Shown in pieces: positions 16,415 to 24,622 of a DNA stretch of 33,962 bases. Made by a program: the position numbers and the translations under genes. The stretch is from positions 1 through 33,962 of IMG/VR virus record IMGVR_UViG_3300043413_000048; one strand, written 5' to 3'. Numbering within the stretch: the first letter of the stretch is position 1; each line of letters opens with the position of its first letter. Source of the DNA: a virus. Under the pieces are notes generated by a model. The model ran no database searches. It was not told the DNA's origin and saw only the letters and a list, made by a program, of their open reading frames with translations.

Positions 16415-18074
16415 CCGTTTCGTCCTTTTCTTCTTCTGAATCGTCGTTTTCGCCCGCGCCGATTTGCGTCGAGCGGTCTTCTTCCGCTTCCGTGGATTCT
16501 GCCACAGCTGGCGGCACGTTTTGCTTTTGCGTTGGCATGACTTCCAAAGCTTTGGCCTGGAACAGAATGCGTGCATCTGGATCGTTTTTATCCGCCAACA
16601 GATGCGCCATGCCCACCGCTGCGACAGCCTTGTCCGCGTCAAGCGGGGCACCAATGCCGACCAACGTCTGGATGCGCTCCAGCATGGCATCCGGACCAGG
16701 CTCGTCCTCGATTTGAAGGACAATCGTTGGGCACAACCGCTCGAGTGATGGGTAGTTTAGCCTCGTAATCGGAAGCGCAACGTCGCGCGTCCATGTTCCG
16801 CTGAGACCAACCGCATCATAAAACGTTACCTTGTCCGAGCCTTTTACCAGGACCTCGAGCGCGCTGCGAGACCCATTGCGTTGCAATCCCTGGAGCGCAC
16901 TGGTCGTCTTGATGGCTCGAGCGATCTGATCGTCGCACCATTCGACAAACGCCTTTGGGTCGCTTGTGGAGTTGCCGCCCTTTTGCGCCGCGGGGCCAAA
17001 AAGCTCAAGTTCGATGGAATCTGGAATCGCTGCGCCTGGAGCCCCGCCGTAACCCATGGATTGGACCACCTGTTGAGCAAGAGCGATATCCTCTGGCGTC
17101 GCGTCTCTTGGTTTGCCGTCGCTTTGCTTTGTGTTGTACGTGGCTACCGTCCCCGGCTTGGCGTACTTTTCGATGAATTGGATAAAATTGCGCGCCCCCA
17201 TGAGCTTTGCCGCAATCCACCAGGCGAGAATGAACCCGAGCCCGTCCTCGGTAGGGTATCCACTCAGAACTTCTGAAGTGTGGATCAGGAACTTGTTGGG
17301 GAAATCATTGGCGTTGAAGCCAAACATCCCCTGCGTCAGGTATTGCTTCCATTCTGGTCCCGTTGGCGCGACGAGCCCCTGATCCCAGATATGGGGATCC
17401 CAGTTGTATTGGTCTGGGTAGCTGATTCGCCGCGGGTGAATGAAGTGCAGTTTCGTGAGTCGCCATTCTTGATGCGTGCGCGCCCACAGCAACTCGTTGG
17501 CGGATACGCCGTAATAGATGCTCCAAAGCTGTTGGGCAAGTGTCTGCGCTTTGCGAGGTAGGTGGTCGATCTGGTGTTGGATATGAGCTGCAATTTGATT
17601 GGCCAAAATGCGCTCATCTTCCGACATTGAGATGGGAGCAGAGGAAAGCCCTGCTTGCTCTCGAATAATGCGCACACGTTCGCGCTCTGCTGTTCCAAGC
17701 TCATCCGCTGGAAATTCTTTTGCCGCGCTGATGACGTTGATCTTGCCGCCAGCAGACGCAAGGATGCGCGACGTCAGGTTGCCATATGCACTTGGGTCAC
17801 GACGCACCAGCTCACGAAGCAGGTCCATCCATTGGAGCCGATAGCCAATCTGCGCTTGGCGCTGGCATGCCGCGATGTATTGAAACGAAACGTTGGACCC
17901 AATGATGATCGGATATCGATCAACGTTTGGCCAAGGAGCCATCATCGATGGATCGTAATGCGGGGCTGGTGATCGCTCTCCGGGCTGGATGACTCGCATC
18001 AGCGTCGAGCCCGCGTCGCGTGCAGCGCCTACAATTCGCTCGCCCGTTGCTTGAAGTCTGTCGATGAGATTCAT
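16401..18074 (-). CDS. Portal protein (DUF935, Mu gp29-like)
   Basis: A 557-residue portal protein of the DUF935 family, the dodecameric ring through which DNA enters and leaves the head. Signs are the MDLLRELVRRDPSAYGNL segment, the helix-rich IQHQIDHLPRKAQTLAQQL region, the conserved KLHFIHPRRISYP segment and the FLIHTSEVLSGYP turn, the helix ending in GARNFIQFIEKYAKPG, and a late GSRSALEVLVKGSDK segment. After residue ~510 it becomes an acidic low-complexity tail (EEEKDETDE) instead of the usual C-terminal helical domain. Start and the preceding terminase stop are directly adjacent (TAA then ATG). Confidence 0.92.
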   Translation of the reverse strand: MNLIDRLQATGERIVGAARDAGSTLMRVIQPGERSPAPHYDPSMMAPWPNVDRYPIIIGSNVSFQYIAACQRQAQIGYRLQWMDLLRELVRRDPSAYGNLTSRILASAGGKINVISAAKEFPADELGTAERERVRIIREQAGLSSAPISMSEDERILANQIAAHIQHQIDHLPRKAQTLAQQLWSIYYGVSANELLWARTHQEWRLTKLHFIHPRRISYPDQYNWDPHIWDQGLVAPTGPEWKQYLTQGMFGFNANDFPNKFLIHTSEVLSGYPTEDGLGFILAWWIAAKLMGARNFIQFIEKYAKPGTVATYNTKQSDGKPRDATPEDIALAQQVVQSMGYGGAPGAAIPDSIELELFGPAAQKGGNSTSDPKAFVEWCDDQIARAIKTTSALQGLQRNGSRSALEVLVKGSDKVTFYDAVGLSGTWTRDVALPITRLNYPSLERLCPTIVLQIEDEPGPDAMLERIQTLVGIGAPLDADKAVAAVGMAHLLADKNDPDARILFQAKALEVMPTQKQNVPPAVAESTEAEEDRSTQIGAGENDDSEEEKDETDERA

Positions 18075-19592
18075 TTAGATTCCAAGCGTCTGAGATTCGA
18101 GATTAGGCATTGGCATGGGTGGTGGCGCCTTCACTGGCGCGTGCATCGTGCGTTGTGCGTAGTTCCAGGCAAGAGAACCTGCGTCCACGTCGTCGTCAAT
18201 CGCATCATTTACGCCCGTAAAGTCAATATGCGTTCGCACGACCGGCCCCACCCATGAGGCTGTAATTGGCACACGGACTCGTCCCGCATTCCATGCAGCC
18301 GCGTAGGGCTGTGCTCGAGTAAACTTGTCGCCTTGCGGGTATTCCTCGACAATGCGAAGCGACGCATTCACATCACGAAGAACCTGTGGAACGGCTTTCC
18401 CGATGCCAGACGACTCAACCACAAGTGGAGCCCCACCATATCTCTTCTGAAGCGCTTCTAGTCTCCGGCAGACTTCGGGGATTGTTTCCTGCATTCGTTC
18501 AGCGTCAATGATGTCCGCCGTCATCAAGTCGCCATAGCCACGAACAGCAAAAACCAACGCGACTGAAAAGTTGGCCGACGTCTTTGCGGTGCCTGCTACG
18601 TCCACGCCGATAATGATGCGAGCCCCATTGATTACTGGATTGCCTGAATATGTAGCAGGGTCGCCGAACACTCGAGCGCCTCTTGGTCTAGGGTGGCCTT
18701 GGAAAAGGCTTGCCCAATCATATTCGCCAACAAGCGCACGTCGTCGTTCGAGCTTTTTTAACGGCCATTGTTCTGGCCACAATGCAAGTCCTGTCGTTTC
18801 GTCGATCGCTTGAAGATTGATATGGCGCCAATTCTCGCCCTCTGCTCCGCCTGTTGAATCCCAAAGTTCTTTTTGCTTCAAACATCGACCGATCAAGTCG
18901 TCTTCGTGCCATCGTGTATGACATACGATAACCGAGCCATCCGGCTCCAAGCGAGTCAACGCTGTAGACGTGAACCAGTCCCAATTTCTATTTCGGATGA
19001 GCGCGCTTTCCGCTTCCTGACGATTTTTTGTTGGATCATCGATGATCAGGACCCGCATGCCTTGACCAGTCAATGGGCCGCCCATACCAGTCGCACGCAT
19101 CCCACCGCCAAAAGTGGTCAGCCACTCTTGCAGCGAATCAGCATCACGTCGCTGCGGCACTCCAGCTGCCCGAGCGTAGTCTCGAGCGCTACGGCTCTTT
19201 GAATTGGCCAGGTTCGACTGATAGGTGACGTATCCGATGATCGTTCGAGGATCGTCGCAAAGCATCCACGCGATGCCGTGGAGAAGTGTCTCGGTCTTTG
19301 CGTGTCGGGGCGGAACGGAGAGAAGGATTCTCAGCGGTTCACGGTGAGCCCGTTCCAAAGCATGCGCGAGTTCGGCAAGATGCGTCGGCTTACTGAACTT
19401 TGGGGAGACTCGTGGAATGAAGTCCAAGAGTGGCTCTGGCGCTTTGTTTTTGAGATCTTCCTTCGACGCCTCGACAACTTCAACCTGTGGCGCCTTTGGT
19501 CTTGCCGCCTCTAGTGCATGAATCGCGTTCGCGAGGTCCAAGGAGGCTTGCTCCGCCGAATCGATTCGACGACGAGCTACAGAGCCACGCAT
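18075..19592 (-). CDS. terL: Terminase large subunit
   Basis: A 505-residue packaging motor with ATPase and nuclease domains. Walker A lies at residues ~93-101 (VPPRHAKTE), Walker B at 181-187 (VLIIDDP) and the terminase coupling segment at 224-232 (CHTRWHEDD). The nuclease domain has Asp331 in GVDVAGT, Glu393 in VESSG and an acidic cluster at 466-470 (DDDVD), the three acidic positions expected of an RNase H-like nuclease. It packages DNA through the portal encoded immediately downstream. The start overlaps the small gene 19577-19819 by 16 bases. No typical small-terminase subunit was recognised nearby. Confidence 0.95.
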   Translation of the reverse strand: MRGSVARRRIDSAEQASLDLANAIHALEAARPKAPQVEVVEASKEDLKNKAPEPLLDFIPRVSPKFSKPTHLAELAHALERAHREPLRILLSVPPRHAKTETLLHGIAWMLCDDPRTIIGYVTYQSNLANSKSRSARDYARAAGVPQRRDADSLQEWLTTFGGGMRATGMGGPLTGQGMRVLIIDDPTKNRQEAESALIRNRNWDWFTSTALTRLEPDGSVIVCHTRWHEDDLIGRCLKQKELWDSTGGAEGENWRHINLQAIDETTGLALWPEQWPLKKLERRRALVGEYDWASLFQGHPRPRGARVFGDPATYSGNPVINGARIIIGVDVAGTAKTSANFSVALVFAVRGYGDLMTADIIDAERMQETIPEVCRRLEALQKRYGGAPLVVESSGIGKAVPQVLRDVNASLRIVEEYPQGDKFTRAQPYAAAWNAGRVRVPITASWVGPVVRTHIDFTGVNDAIDDDVDAGSLAWNYAQRTMHAPVKAPPPMPMPNLESQTLGI

Positions 19593-19819
19593 GCCGACGC
19601 TGATGCCATGCGGACGGGAACGTCCACGCGCAAACCATCGAATTCGCCACGCGCAAAGGTCCAGCCAATCGCAAGCAGGTTGCTTGCTGTGGGCGGCAAT
19701 TCGAGCGCGTCGAGCAAGTTATGGCTCTCCTGATGCACGATTACATGGCGCGCCTCTTCAATTTGAAGTTTGGAAAATTCGAGCACGTGGCCCCGGTGAC
19801 GATGGCGCTCCAGGACCAC
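19577..19819 (-). CDS. Hypothetical small protein before the terminase gene (GTG start)
   Basis: An 80-residue protein with no recognised family. GTG 19819 follows an AGGG ribosome binding site by six bases. The sequence holds a His/Arg-rich start (HRHRGHVLEF), an acidic helix with LLDALELPPTASNLLAIGW and a beta-like end; codon use looks coding. It overlaps the terminase start by 16 bases. It has the position where a terminase small subunit would be expected, but it is short and shows no helix-turn-helix, so that role is not supported. Confidence 0.5.
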   Translation of the reverse strand: MVLERHRHRGHVLEFSKLQIEEARHVIVHQESHNLLDALELPPTASNLLAIGWTFARGEFDGLRVDVPVRMASASACVAL

Positions 19820-19963
19820 CGCGGTCCCTCATGCGCACGTCGTCGAGTATGAGAAAACTCTACTGATTTTTGACCGTGTAGCCAGTGGGCTATGGTGGCG
19901 GGATCAAGAAATGTTTTGGCTGGAATCGCGGGCTATTTGTGCGCTGTCGCGGGATTGGGTGGC
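19820..19963 (-). other. Intergenic region before the virion genes
   Basis: This 144-base gap between the SLOG gene and the first terminase-region gene is the widest protein-free gap in the left 24 kb apart from small junctions, so it is the natural place for a late promoter. In minus orientation it holds a GTCAAA and a CATACT hexamer 17 bases apart, a poor match to a sigma-70 promoter, and a small TAGCC-AGTG-GGCTA hairpin (19879-19892). A 25-codon frame (19890-19967) overlaps the SLOG stop by ATGA, but nothing else supports it. Confidence 0.3.
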
Positions 19964-20536
19964 TCATGTTTTGAATTTTGTCGCCTCTTCCCACGCTTCT
20001 CGGTGGTCTGGACGTTGCAGATTGAAGATCGGAATCTTTCGGTCGTAGGCGATGCGAAGTGCCTGGCCAGTGCCTCCCGTGCGCGCCGTCGTAATGCCGG
20101 TCGAGCCGTCAGGCGTCCAGCAAATGACCATCGAGCATGGCGACATGCAATCAGCGCCAAGAATCTGGTGCACGTTGCGAGCATGGAGTTTTTGTTGCCC
20201 GCGCGTCATCGCGTGCCATTGAGGATGAAACTTCGACGCGATCTCCATGGCGCGCATGCTTGGCTTGTCCAACGTACGTGGTCGGTTGGTGAAACTTCCC
20301 CATGGGAGATATATTTCTGGACGCGTTGCGTTTGCCTCAAACGTCTCGTCTGCACCAGGGGCGCCACCGGAGCGAAGCGTCCATTCCCATGTGTCGAGTG
20401 TTGTTGCTTTTCGTGCCATCAAATCAAGCACGTCTTGCGGGGTGGTCCGCGAGCCAATGCCAGCGTAGACCGCCTGGATTTGATGGCAGTCGGCAGATGT
20501 GAGTAGATCGTTGATTTGTTGGGCGATATTTGTCAT
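19964..20536 (-). CDS. SLOG-fold nucleotide-binding protein
   Basis: A 190-residue protein of the SLOG/DprA-LOG-like Rossmann superfamily. The opening strand and glycine loop are VYAGIGSRTTPQDVL (residues ~23-37), and the second glycine motif is RSGGAPGAD (~55-63) followed by an acidic helix and EIYLPWG (~74-80). These are the two phosphate-binding loops of the fold. SLOG proteins bind nucleotides or nucleotide-derived signals; the phage subfamily has no agreed role. The start lies inside the previous gene's stop by ATGA. In host Thoeris systems the ThsA SLOG domain binds cyclic ADP-ribose-type signals, so a free SLOG could act as a sponge, but this is an inference. Confidence 0.8.
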   Translation of the reverse strand: MTNIAQQINDLLTSADCHQIQAVYAGIGSRTTPQDVLDLMARKATTLDTWEWTLRSGGAPGADETFEANATRPEIYLPWGSFTNRPRTLDKPSMRAMEIASKFHPQWHAMTRGQQKLHARNVHQILGADCMSPCSMVICWTPDGSTGITTARTGGTGQALRIAYDRKIPIFNLQRPDHREAWEEATKFKT

Positions 20537-20853
20537 GGAACTACCTCTGCGTGAGTGAACGTCAGTTCAATGTGCGATGGGATCGTTGATTCCAGGCCCA
20601 GAAACAACTCTTCAAGGCACGCTCCGCCAAGATGCTCTTTGGCCACGGTAAGTGGCTGGATGTCGCCCCTGCAAAGTTTTTCTCCCAGCTCGATGATCTC
20701 AGCGCGGGTCCCTTCGACGCGGAACGTGCACCGAGACAAGACGAGAGCCTTGAACTTGACCGCTCCAAATTCGATTTTGGCGATTTCTGCGCCTGTCTCA
20801 CGGGATGACCCGACGAACAAGCAGCCGTCTGATGACTTGCGTTGGTTGCTCAT
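20533..20853 (-). CDS. Hypothetical protein
   Basis: A 106-residue protein of unknown function. It opens with a polar segment (SNQRKSSDGCLFVG) and then alternates short strands (IEFGAVKFKALVLSRCTFRV) and charged helices, compact enough for a small alpha/beta domain. ATG 20853 was chosen; an in-frame GTG at 20865 is the alternative and would overlap the previous stop. A GGTG lies about eight bases before the ATG. The stop overlaps the SLOG gene start in ATGA, so the two are probably made together. Confidence 0.6.
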   Translation of the reverse strand: MSNQRKSSDGCLFVGSSRETGAEIAKIEFGAVKFKALVLSRCTFRVEGTRAEIIELGEKLCRGDIQPLTVAKEHLGGACLEELFLGLESTIPSHIELTFTHAEVVP

Positions 20854-20858
20854 TACAT

Positions 20859-21272
20859 TCACCACTTCCCATAGTTTCTAGCCCAATCTTGTATACTTCC
20901 TGCGAAGATATCTTGATTGGCCCAATCGATTGGATTGACGGGTTTTGCTGGTTCCTTTGGCTTTGATAAAATCGCCTTGGCTTCCTGCTCGACCGTTTTA
21001 CGATCTTTGTCGATGTTCGCCTGTGCTTCGTCCAGCGCGATCAGCTTGGCCAGGACAAGACGCAACTGTTCAGCGTGAGCCTTGTGCTTTTCCGCATCTT
21101 TTTTCGCGGCGTCCCGCTCCGCTTCCAGCGCGCAAAGTCGCGGGTCTTCAGCAATAGAGACTTTCAACGCGCCGTGTTTTGCAGCAATGCGAAGCGATGC
21201 TAGCGTTTCCAGATCCGGCGTGCGCTCGTCCATGCCTTTACGAATCAGATCGTCCAGCGTCTTTTCGTTCAT
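20859..21272 (-). CDS. Hypothetical coiled-coil protein
   Basis: A 137-residue protein. Residues ~45-110 are a long charged helix (ALEAERDAAKKDAEKHKAHA, then another ~40 residues) likely to form a coiled coil. The last ~25 residues are aromatic and polar (NPIDWANQDIFAGSIQDWA), a possible binding end. ATG overlaps the stop of the gene to its right by ATGA. No family recognised. Confidence 0.65.
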   Translation of the reverse strand: MNEKTLDDLIRKGMDERTPDLETLASLRIAAKHGALKVSIAEDPRLCALEAERDAAKKDAEKHKAHAEQLRLVLAKLIALDEAQANIDKDRKTVEQEAKAILSKPKEPAKPVNPIDWANQDIFAGSIQDWARNYGKW

Positions 21273-21559
21273 GACCGTTTACCAGCGCTTTCTTTTGCAA
21301 GCTTCGCGTCGAGCTGTCTATGGTGCTCTTCTCGCTCCATTCGAGCCGCGCCCATTGCGTAGCGCTCTCGTTTCTTCAAATCTTGCAACGCTGCGTCGCG
21401 CTCGATGCAATGAACATCGTCTGGCGCTTTGGCGTCAAGGACTGCACAGGTGTAGCGCGCCTTCAGCGCTTTCCTGTATGCCACTACGGCAGCTTCGATC
21501 ATGTCCGCCGAATACTTTTCCCCACCAACAAGCTGATATGTCGACTTCGCGTTGTTCAT
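21269..21559 (-). CDS. Hypothetical small charged protein
   Basis: A 96-residue helical protein, rich in Lys, Arg, Glu and Ala, with one short strand-like start (STYQLVGGEKYSADM) and a Cys-containing middle (CAVLDAKAPDDVHCIERD). The frame is open for 59 more codons upstream but that part lies antisense-like over the next small gene and is unlikely. ATG 21559 is two bases after the stop of the neighbouring gene. No family recognised. Confidence 0.55.
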   Translation of the reverse strand: MNNAKSTYQLVGGEKYSADMIEAAVVAYRKALKARYTCAVLDAKAPDDVHCIERDAALQDLKKRERYAMGAARMEREEHHRQLDAKLAKESAGKRS

Positions 21560-21561
21560 AA

Positions 21562-21774
21562 TCAACGCCTTGGTTTCGTTGGTGACGTCGGCGCGGTGAG
21601 CATTTCGTGCCCGATGGCTGCCAGCCCAAACAGCATTGCAAGCTTCGGCGACATTGTGCGAGGCGTGGGCGGCTTTGGCTGCTCTTCCGATTCGACGTAA
21701 TCGGGATGTCCGGGACCAACCGGCTTGCCGTACCATTCGCCGAGCCGTTGGCGTTCTCGTTTTGCCTCACCCAT
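21562..21774 (-). CDS. Hypothetical small protein beginning MGEAKRE
   Basis: A 70-residue protein with a basic N-terminus (GEAKRERQRLGEWYGKPVGP), a proline-rich middle and a hydrophobic segment (SPKLAMLFGLAAIGHEML). Phage proteins starting MGEAKR are common, but their role is not known to me. Its ATG shares a base with the stop of the gene to its right (TAATG). Confidence 0.55.
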   Translation of the reverse strand: MGEAKRERQRLGEWYGKPVGPGHPDYVESEEQPKPPTPRTMSPKLAMLFGLAAIGHEMLTAPTSPTKPRR

Positions 21775-22193
21775 TATCCCACCTCTTTCGTTCGCAGACG
21801 ATCAATCCAAAAGAGCAAGTTTTTCTCGGCTTGCGCCATTTCCGCAGACGTGCATGAGTCTTCTGGCGGGGGGCCAAGCAGGTCGTAAATGTTGCGTCCA
21901 TACGAAATGACCGCAAGATGGAAAAACCATTCACAAACAAATGTGTGGATGTCGTTCTTGTGGTCAATGTTGTTGGCGTCGCAATACGCGACCCTTTCTC
22001 GCCATGCTTCGGTGCACGCGTTTAGCTCGGCCCACGCCTGGCAAACAGGCCAAAAACGATCCGCGGCAAAGTCGAGCGCCTCTGGCAACGCGTTTTGCAG
22101 CTCTTTCAGCTGTTCTTCACAGATTGAGCCATCCCGCCACGCTTTGGCCAAGTTGCGAAGTCTGCTTAATTCGATATGTTTGTCCTCACCCAT
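21774..22193 (-). CDS. Hypothetical acidic helical protein
   Basis: A 139-residue protein, mostly helical, with several Trp and Cys residues (for example AADRFWPVCQAWAELNACTEAW and a final helix ending in LLFWIDRLRTKEVG). ATG 22193 is preceded by GGGTGA five bases away; an in-frame GTG at 22202 is the alternative. It overlaps the stop of the gene to its right by eight bases. No family recognised. Confidence 0.6.
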   Translation of the reverse strand: MGEDKHIELSRLRNLAKAWRDGSICEEQLKELQNALPEALDFAADRFWPVCQAWAELNACTEAWRERVAYCDANNIDHKNDIHTFVCEWFFHLAVISYGRNIYDLLGPPPEDSCTSAEMAQAEKNLLFWIDRLRTKEVG

Positions 22194-22641
22194 TGGAATC
22201 ACCCGCCCATTCTTGCGCTCTGTGGGCTTCCTCGGCCTGGATCACGTCGGCGCATTCGCGTGGCGTGAGGTTGTCGAAATGCGTGGCGTTCATAATATGC
22301 CATACCACGGTACACGCGCGCGGAAATTGTGGTCGGACTCGTCTTGGGACAACCACCACCGACTCATCACTTTCGGCCCAAATCCCACGCCTCCGCAGCT
22401 CCTTTGCTACCAATCGCGCCAGTTCGGCCACGTCGGCGGGGCGTGGCTTGGTGTGGTGGGCTTGCCACGCATCAAGCTCCATCATCCATTTGATTCCTGC
22501 GCACCCACCGTCTGCAAATAGCGCCTCTGCGTGCCCACAAGACCAACGGAGACCCGTGACAACATACGGTCCACCTGCCGGCGCAATGTCGGATCCCGCA
22601 AACATCCACGTTTGGCCAACGGCCGGAAACGGCTTATCCAT
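22186..22641 (-). CDS. Hypothetical protein with Trp-rich start
   Basis: A 151-residue protein. The first ~60 residues look like a small beta domain (VGQTWMFAGSDIAPAGGPYV, then RWSCGHAEALFADGG), followed by two helical segments. ATG 22641 was chosen because upstream codons overlap the neighbouring gene in another frame. The stop overlaps the next gene by eight bases; the protein ends in SNG, as does its right-hand neighbour. Confidence 0.6.
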   Translation of the reverse strand: MDKPFPAVGQTWMFAGSDIAPAGGPYVVTGLRWSCGHAEALFADGGCAGIKWMMELDAWQAHHTKPRPADVAELARLVAKELRRRGIWAESDESVVVVPRRVRPQFPRACTVVWHIMNATHFDNLTPRECADVIQAEEAHRAQEWAGDSNG

Positions 22642-23245
22642 TGCTTTCACATCGTCGGTTCTTGGATTCCGCCTTGTATTTCTTGACCAAGGCCTTGAGC
22701 ATCGCCCAGGAATGAGTCGCCCCGCCGGTGTGGTCATCGGTCCACCACTCCCGCGCAATTCGTTCAGCAACACGATCGGGGATTGTCGTTTCCTTTGCAT
22801 CGCTACCATTTGACGGCCGATGCCATGCTGTCACCGTGCGAAAAGTGGGCTCCACGAAACTGAGCGTATCGCCTGGCTCTAGATCCTGGACATCGCCTTC
22901 CATGCGTGCCCCAATTCGATGAGCAATTACGTGTGCCGCCCCGCATAGCCTAGCGAACCCATCAAACCCGCAGTGCAGGGCATTACTCTCATCATCCAGA
23001 GTAATGTGTATGATAGCTCGAATAGGGCGTGTCGCTTGATCAGGAACGAAATGGTTTGCACCACTCGAAGCCCACTCAATACGGGTGATCAAGTACGACG
23101 CTGTCGCATCTGGCGACGTGGACGGCGTGTTTGTCAAGTCGTTCCGCGTCAACCTGATCCATTGGCCAACGGACGGCATTCCGTCCAGTTCGGTGTCGCA
23201 GAACGTCGCATACTTGTTTTGTTGAAGTACAAATTCTACCTTCAC
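22634..23245 (-). CDS. Hypothetical protein (GTG start)
   Basis: A 203-residue protein of unknown function. The N-terminal ~110 residues look like a beta-rich domain (VEFVLQQNKYATF, SYLITRIEWASSG, RAIIHITLDDES), with three later Cys/His-containing stretches. The C-terminal ~45 residues are a charged helix (AERIAREWWTDDHTGG onward). The GTG start overlaps the previous stop in GTGA, and the stop overlaps the next gene by eight bases (AATGGATAA). No family recognised. Confidence 0.6.
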   Translation of the reverse strand: MKVEFVLQQNKYATFCDTELDGMPSVGQWIRLTRNDLTNTPSTSPDATASYLITRIEWASSGANHFVPDQATRPIRAIIHITLDDESNALHCGFDGFARLCGAAHVIAHRIGARMEGDVQDLEPGDTLSFVEPTFRTVTAWHRPSNGSDAKETTIPDRVAERIAREWWTDDHTGGATHSWAMLKALVKKYKAESKNRRCESNG

Positions 23246-23727
23246 GTTTCACCTCGTAAAACCTTCTCGACTGCTTCTTTTGCGCCGTCGGGGAGTTGGA
23301 GCAAGGCGTAGAGGATGGCGCGGGCTTGGGGCATGGTGAGCATTCGCGGATCCCAATATAAATACACGAATCGAATCTCAATACGTGCTTCTGTCCGCCT
23401 GATCCATTGGCAACCTTTTGGTGCTCCTGGCGTTAGATTTTGCGTACTCTCTTCCAGCGGAACACAGCGTGTCTTCACGCCATGCTCACGAAACAACTCT
23501 GCCAAGATCTCGGCGAGTTTGGCGGGGTCGTGAAGGTCTGATACGCGTGCAGAGTCGGGGCAGTTGTCGCGGGTTGCTCCAGGGCGTGACAATGTCTCCA
23601 GCGCAATTGCAAGCCATGGTCTAGTGGGTTCTTCAATCAATCGGGCGAGCGTCAGGACAAGCGAATGTCGATCATGTTCGCAAATTGTCGTCATACCCGC
23701 AAACATAACCACGATTCTACGCGTCAC
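23242..23727 (-). CDS. Hypothetical protein (GTG start uncertain)
   Basis: A 161-residue protein from the GTG at 23727; an in-frame ATG at 23694 (MTTICEHDRHSLVL) would give 150 residues, and no strong ribosome binding site separates them. The middle holds acidic helices (LAEILAELFREHGVKT) and a strand (ARIEIRFVYLYWDPR); the end is a helix with a Glu/Lys pattern (DGAKEAVEKVLRG). No family recognised. It couples to the next gene by GTGA. Confidence 0.6.
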   Translation of the reverse strand: MTRRIVVMFAGMTTICEHDRHSLVLTLARLIEEPTRPWLAIALETLSRPGATRDNCPDSARVSDLHDPAKLAEILAELFREHGVKTRCVPLEESTQNLTPGAPKGCQWIRRTEARIEIRFVYLYWDPRMLTMPQARAILYALLQLPDGAKEAVEKVLRGET

Positions 23728-23739
23728 AAGCTGGAATCG

Positions 23740-23973
23740 TCAGCTGTCGACAATCACAGCGCCGTGCAGATCGACCGCTCGTTCGTCAACGTCAGCGTCA
23801 GCTCGACGCACATACGCACGAGCACAGCCTGGGGACATTTCCACGCAGCACAATAGCGGCTTGCCTTTGGTCGCACGTCGAATCTCACGTTCGAGCATCT
23901 GTCGATCCATGCAGCCGTGGACGTGGATATTCTCGTGAACTTTGCCCGACGCTTCTCGCAGGGTGACGTTCAT
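23740..23973 (-). CDS. Hypothetical small His/Cys-containing protein
   Basis: A 77-residue protein between the Nudix gene and an unknown gene. It contains ENIHVHGCMDRQML and PLLCCVEMSPGCARAYV, so several His and Cys residues lie close together; a metal site is possible but no standard spacing is present. The C-terminus is strand-like (AVDLHGAVIVD). ATG 23973 lies 18 bases after the Nudix stop. No family recognised. Confidence 0.5.
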   Translation of the reverse strand: MNVTLREASGKVHENIHVHGCMDRQMLEREIRRATKGKPLLCCVEMSPGCARAYVRRADADVDERAVDLHGAVIVDS

Positions 23974-23991
23974 TGTTTTTGCGTCCCACCG

Positions 23992-24600
23992 TCATCGAAT
24001 CAGGTCCAGCAACTTGCCCCGGTTGGCGTGGTCTGCGGGCGTCAGCATGAGCGTTTCGAGCTCGTTCGCCGTGACCCAATCGAATCCAGCAACAGCTTCG
24101 GCGTTGGCGGAGTAGGGGCCGATGATCGCTGATGATGGGATAAAGCGACACATAACTCGCATTGGTTGCCCGGTGCGAGAAGAAGTGAACTCGTGCGTGT
24201 AGACCGGATCCATATGTGGCCACAAGTCTCCACCAAAAAGACCGTAATTGGCGCGTGCGCCATGTTCTTCGGCCAACTCGCGAAAAAGAGCAGACCATAA
24301 GCCCTCGTTCGGACCCGCTTTCCCGCCCGGCGTGCACCAATGCCATGGATAAGAGGTTTTTCCCGATCGTCGCTGGACGAACAGCCTTTTGGCGTCCGTG
24401 TCCACGATGGCCGCTGTCACGACGATGATCGGGTCAATGTTGTTGGGTCCTGAGAGTTCGATGGTGGTTGGAAAGTCCATTGCAAGAATCTGCTCACGAT
24501 TCTCGACCGCGCAACGCAAAACGCCCCGGATTTCTCCAGGGCGTGTGAACACTTCATCTTTTGAAAAACGATAGCGGGCTTTCACCGCTGTCCCCGACAC
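23992..24600 (-). CDS. Nudix hydrolase (GTG start)
   Basis: A 202-residue Nudix-fold enzyme; the family hydrolyses nucleoside diphosphates linked to another group (such as ADP-ribose or NAD derivatives). The Nudix box is complete at residues 93-115: Gly93, Glu99, Arg107, Glu108, Glu111, Glu112 and Gly114 in G-x5-E-x7-R-E-x2-E-E-x-G, using the start at GTG 24600. The region before it (IIVVTAAIVDTDAKRLFVQ) is the usual beta-strand pair. A perfect AAAGGAGG ribosome binding site lies eight bases before this GTG. An overlapping ATG at 24602 opens a six-codon frame. The substrate cannot be told from sequence. Confidence 0.85.
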   Translation of the reverse strand: MSGTAVKARYRFSKDEVFTRPGEIRGVLRCAVENREQILAMDFPTTIELSGPNNIDPIIVVTAAIVDTDAKRLFVQRRSGKTSYPWHWCTPGGKAGPNEGLWSALFRELAEEHGARANYGLFGGDLWPHMDPVYTHEFTSSRTGQPMRVMCRFIPSSAIIGPYSANAEAVAGFDWVTANELETLMLTPADHANRGKLLDLIR

Positions 24601-24602
24601 AT
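24582..24602 (-). promoter_or_regulatory. Overlapping hexapeptide frame at the Nudix start
   Basis: An ATG at 24602, six bases after AAAGGAGG, opens a frame encoding only MCRGQR before TGA at 24582-24584. It overlaps the Nudix GTG start at 24600 by one frame, and its stop overlaps a later in-frame GTG of the Nudix gene in GTGA. It may tune Nudix translation or simply reflect a chance ATG. Confidence 0.3.
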
Positions 24603-24622
24603 GGCCAACCTCCTTTCTTTAG

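Noticed and set aside
16415-16723. Arg/Lys-rich extension of the Ig-like virion protein
   Set aside because: It overlaps the portal gene in another frame; the ATG at 16414 fits the usual short overlap.
19890-19967. A 25-codon frame overlapping the SLOG stop by ATGA
   Set aside because: Apart from the overlap there is no coding signal and the peptide is Pro/Arg-rich; kept only as a note.
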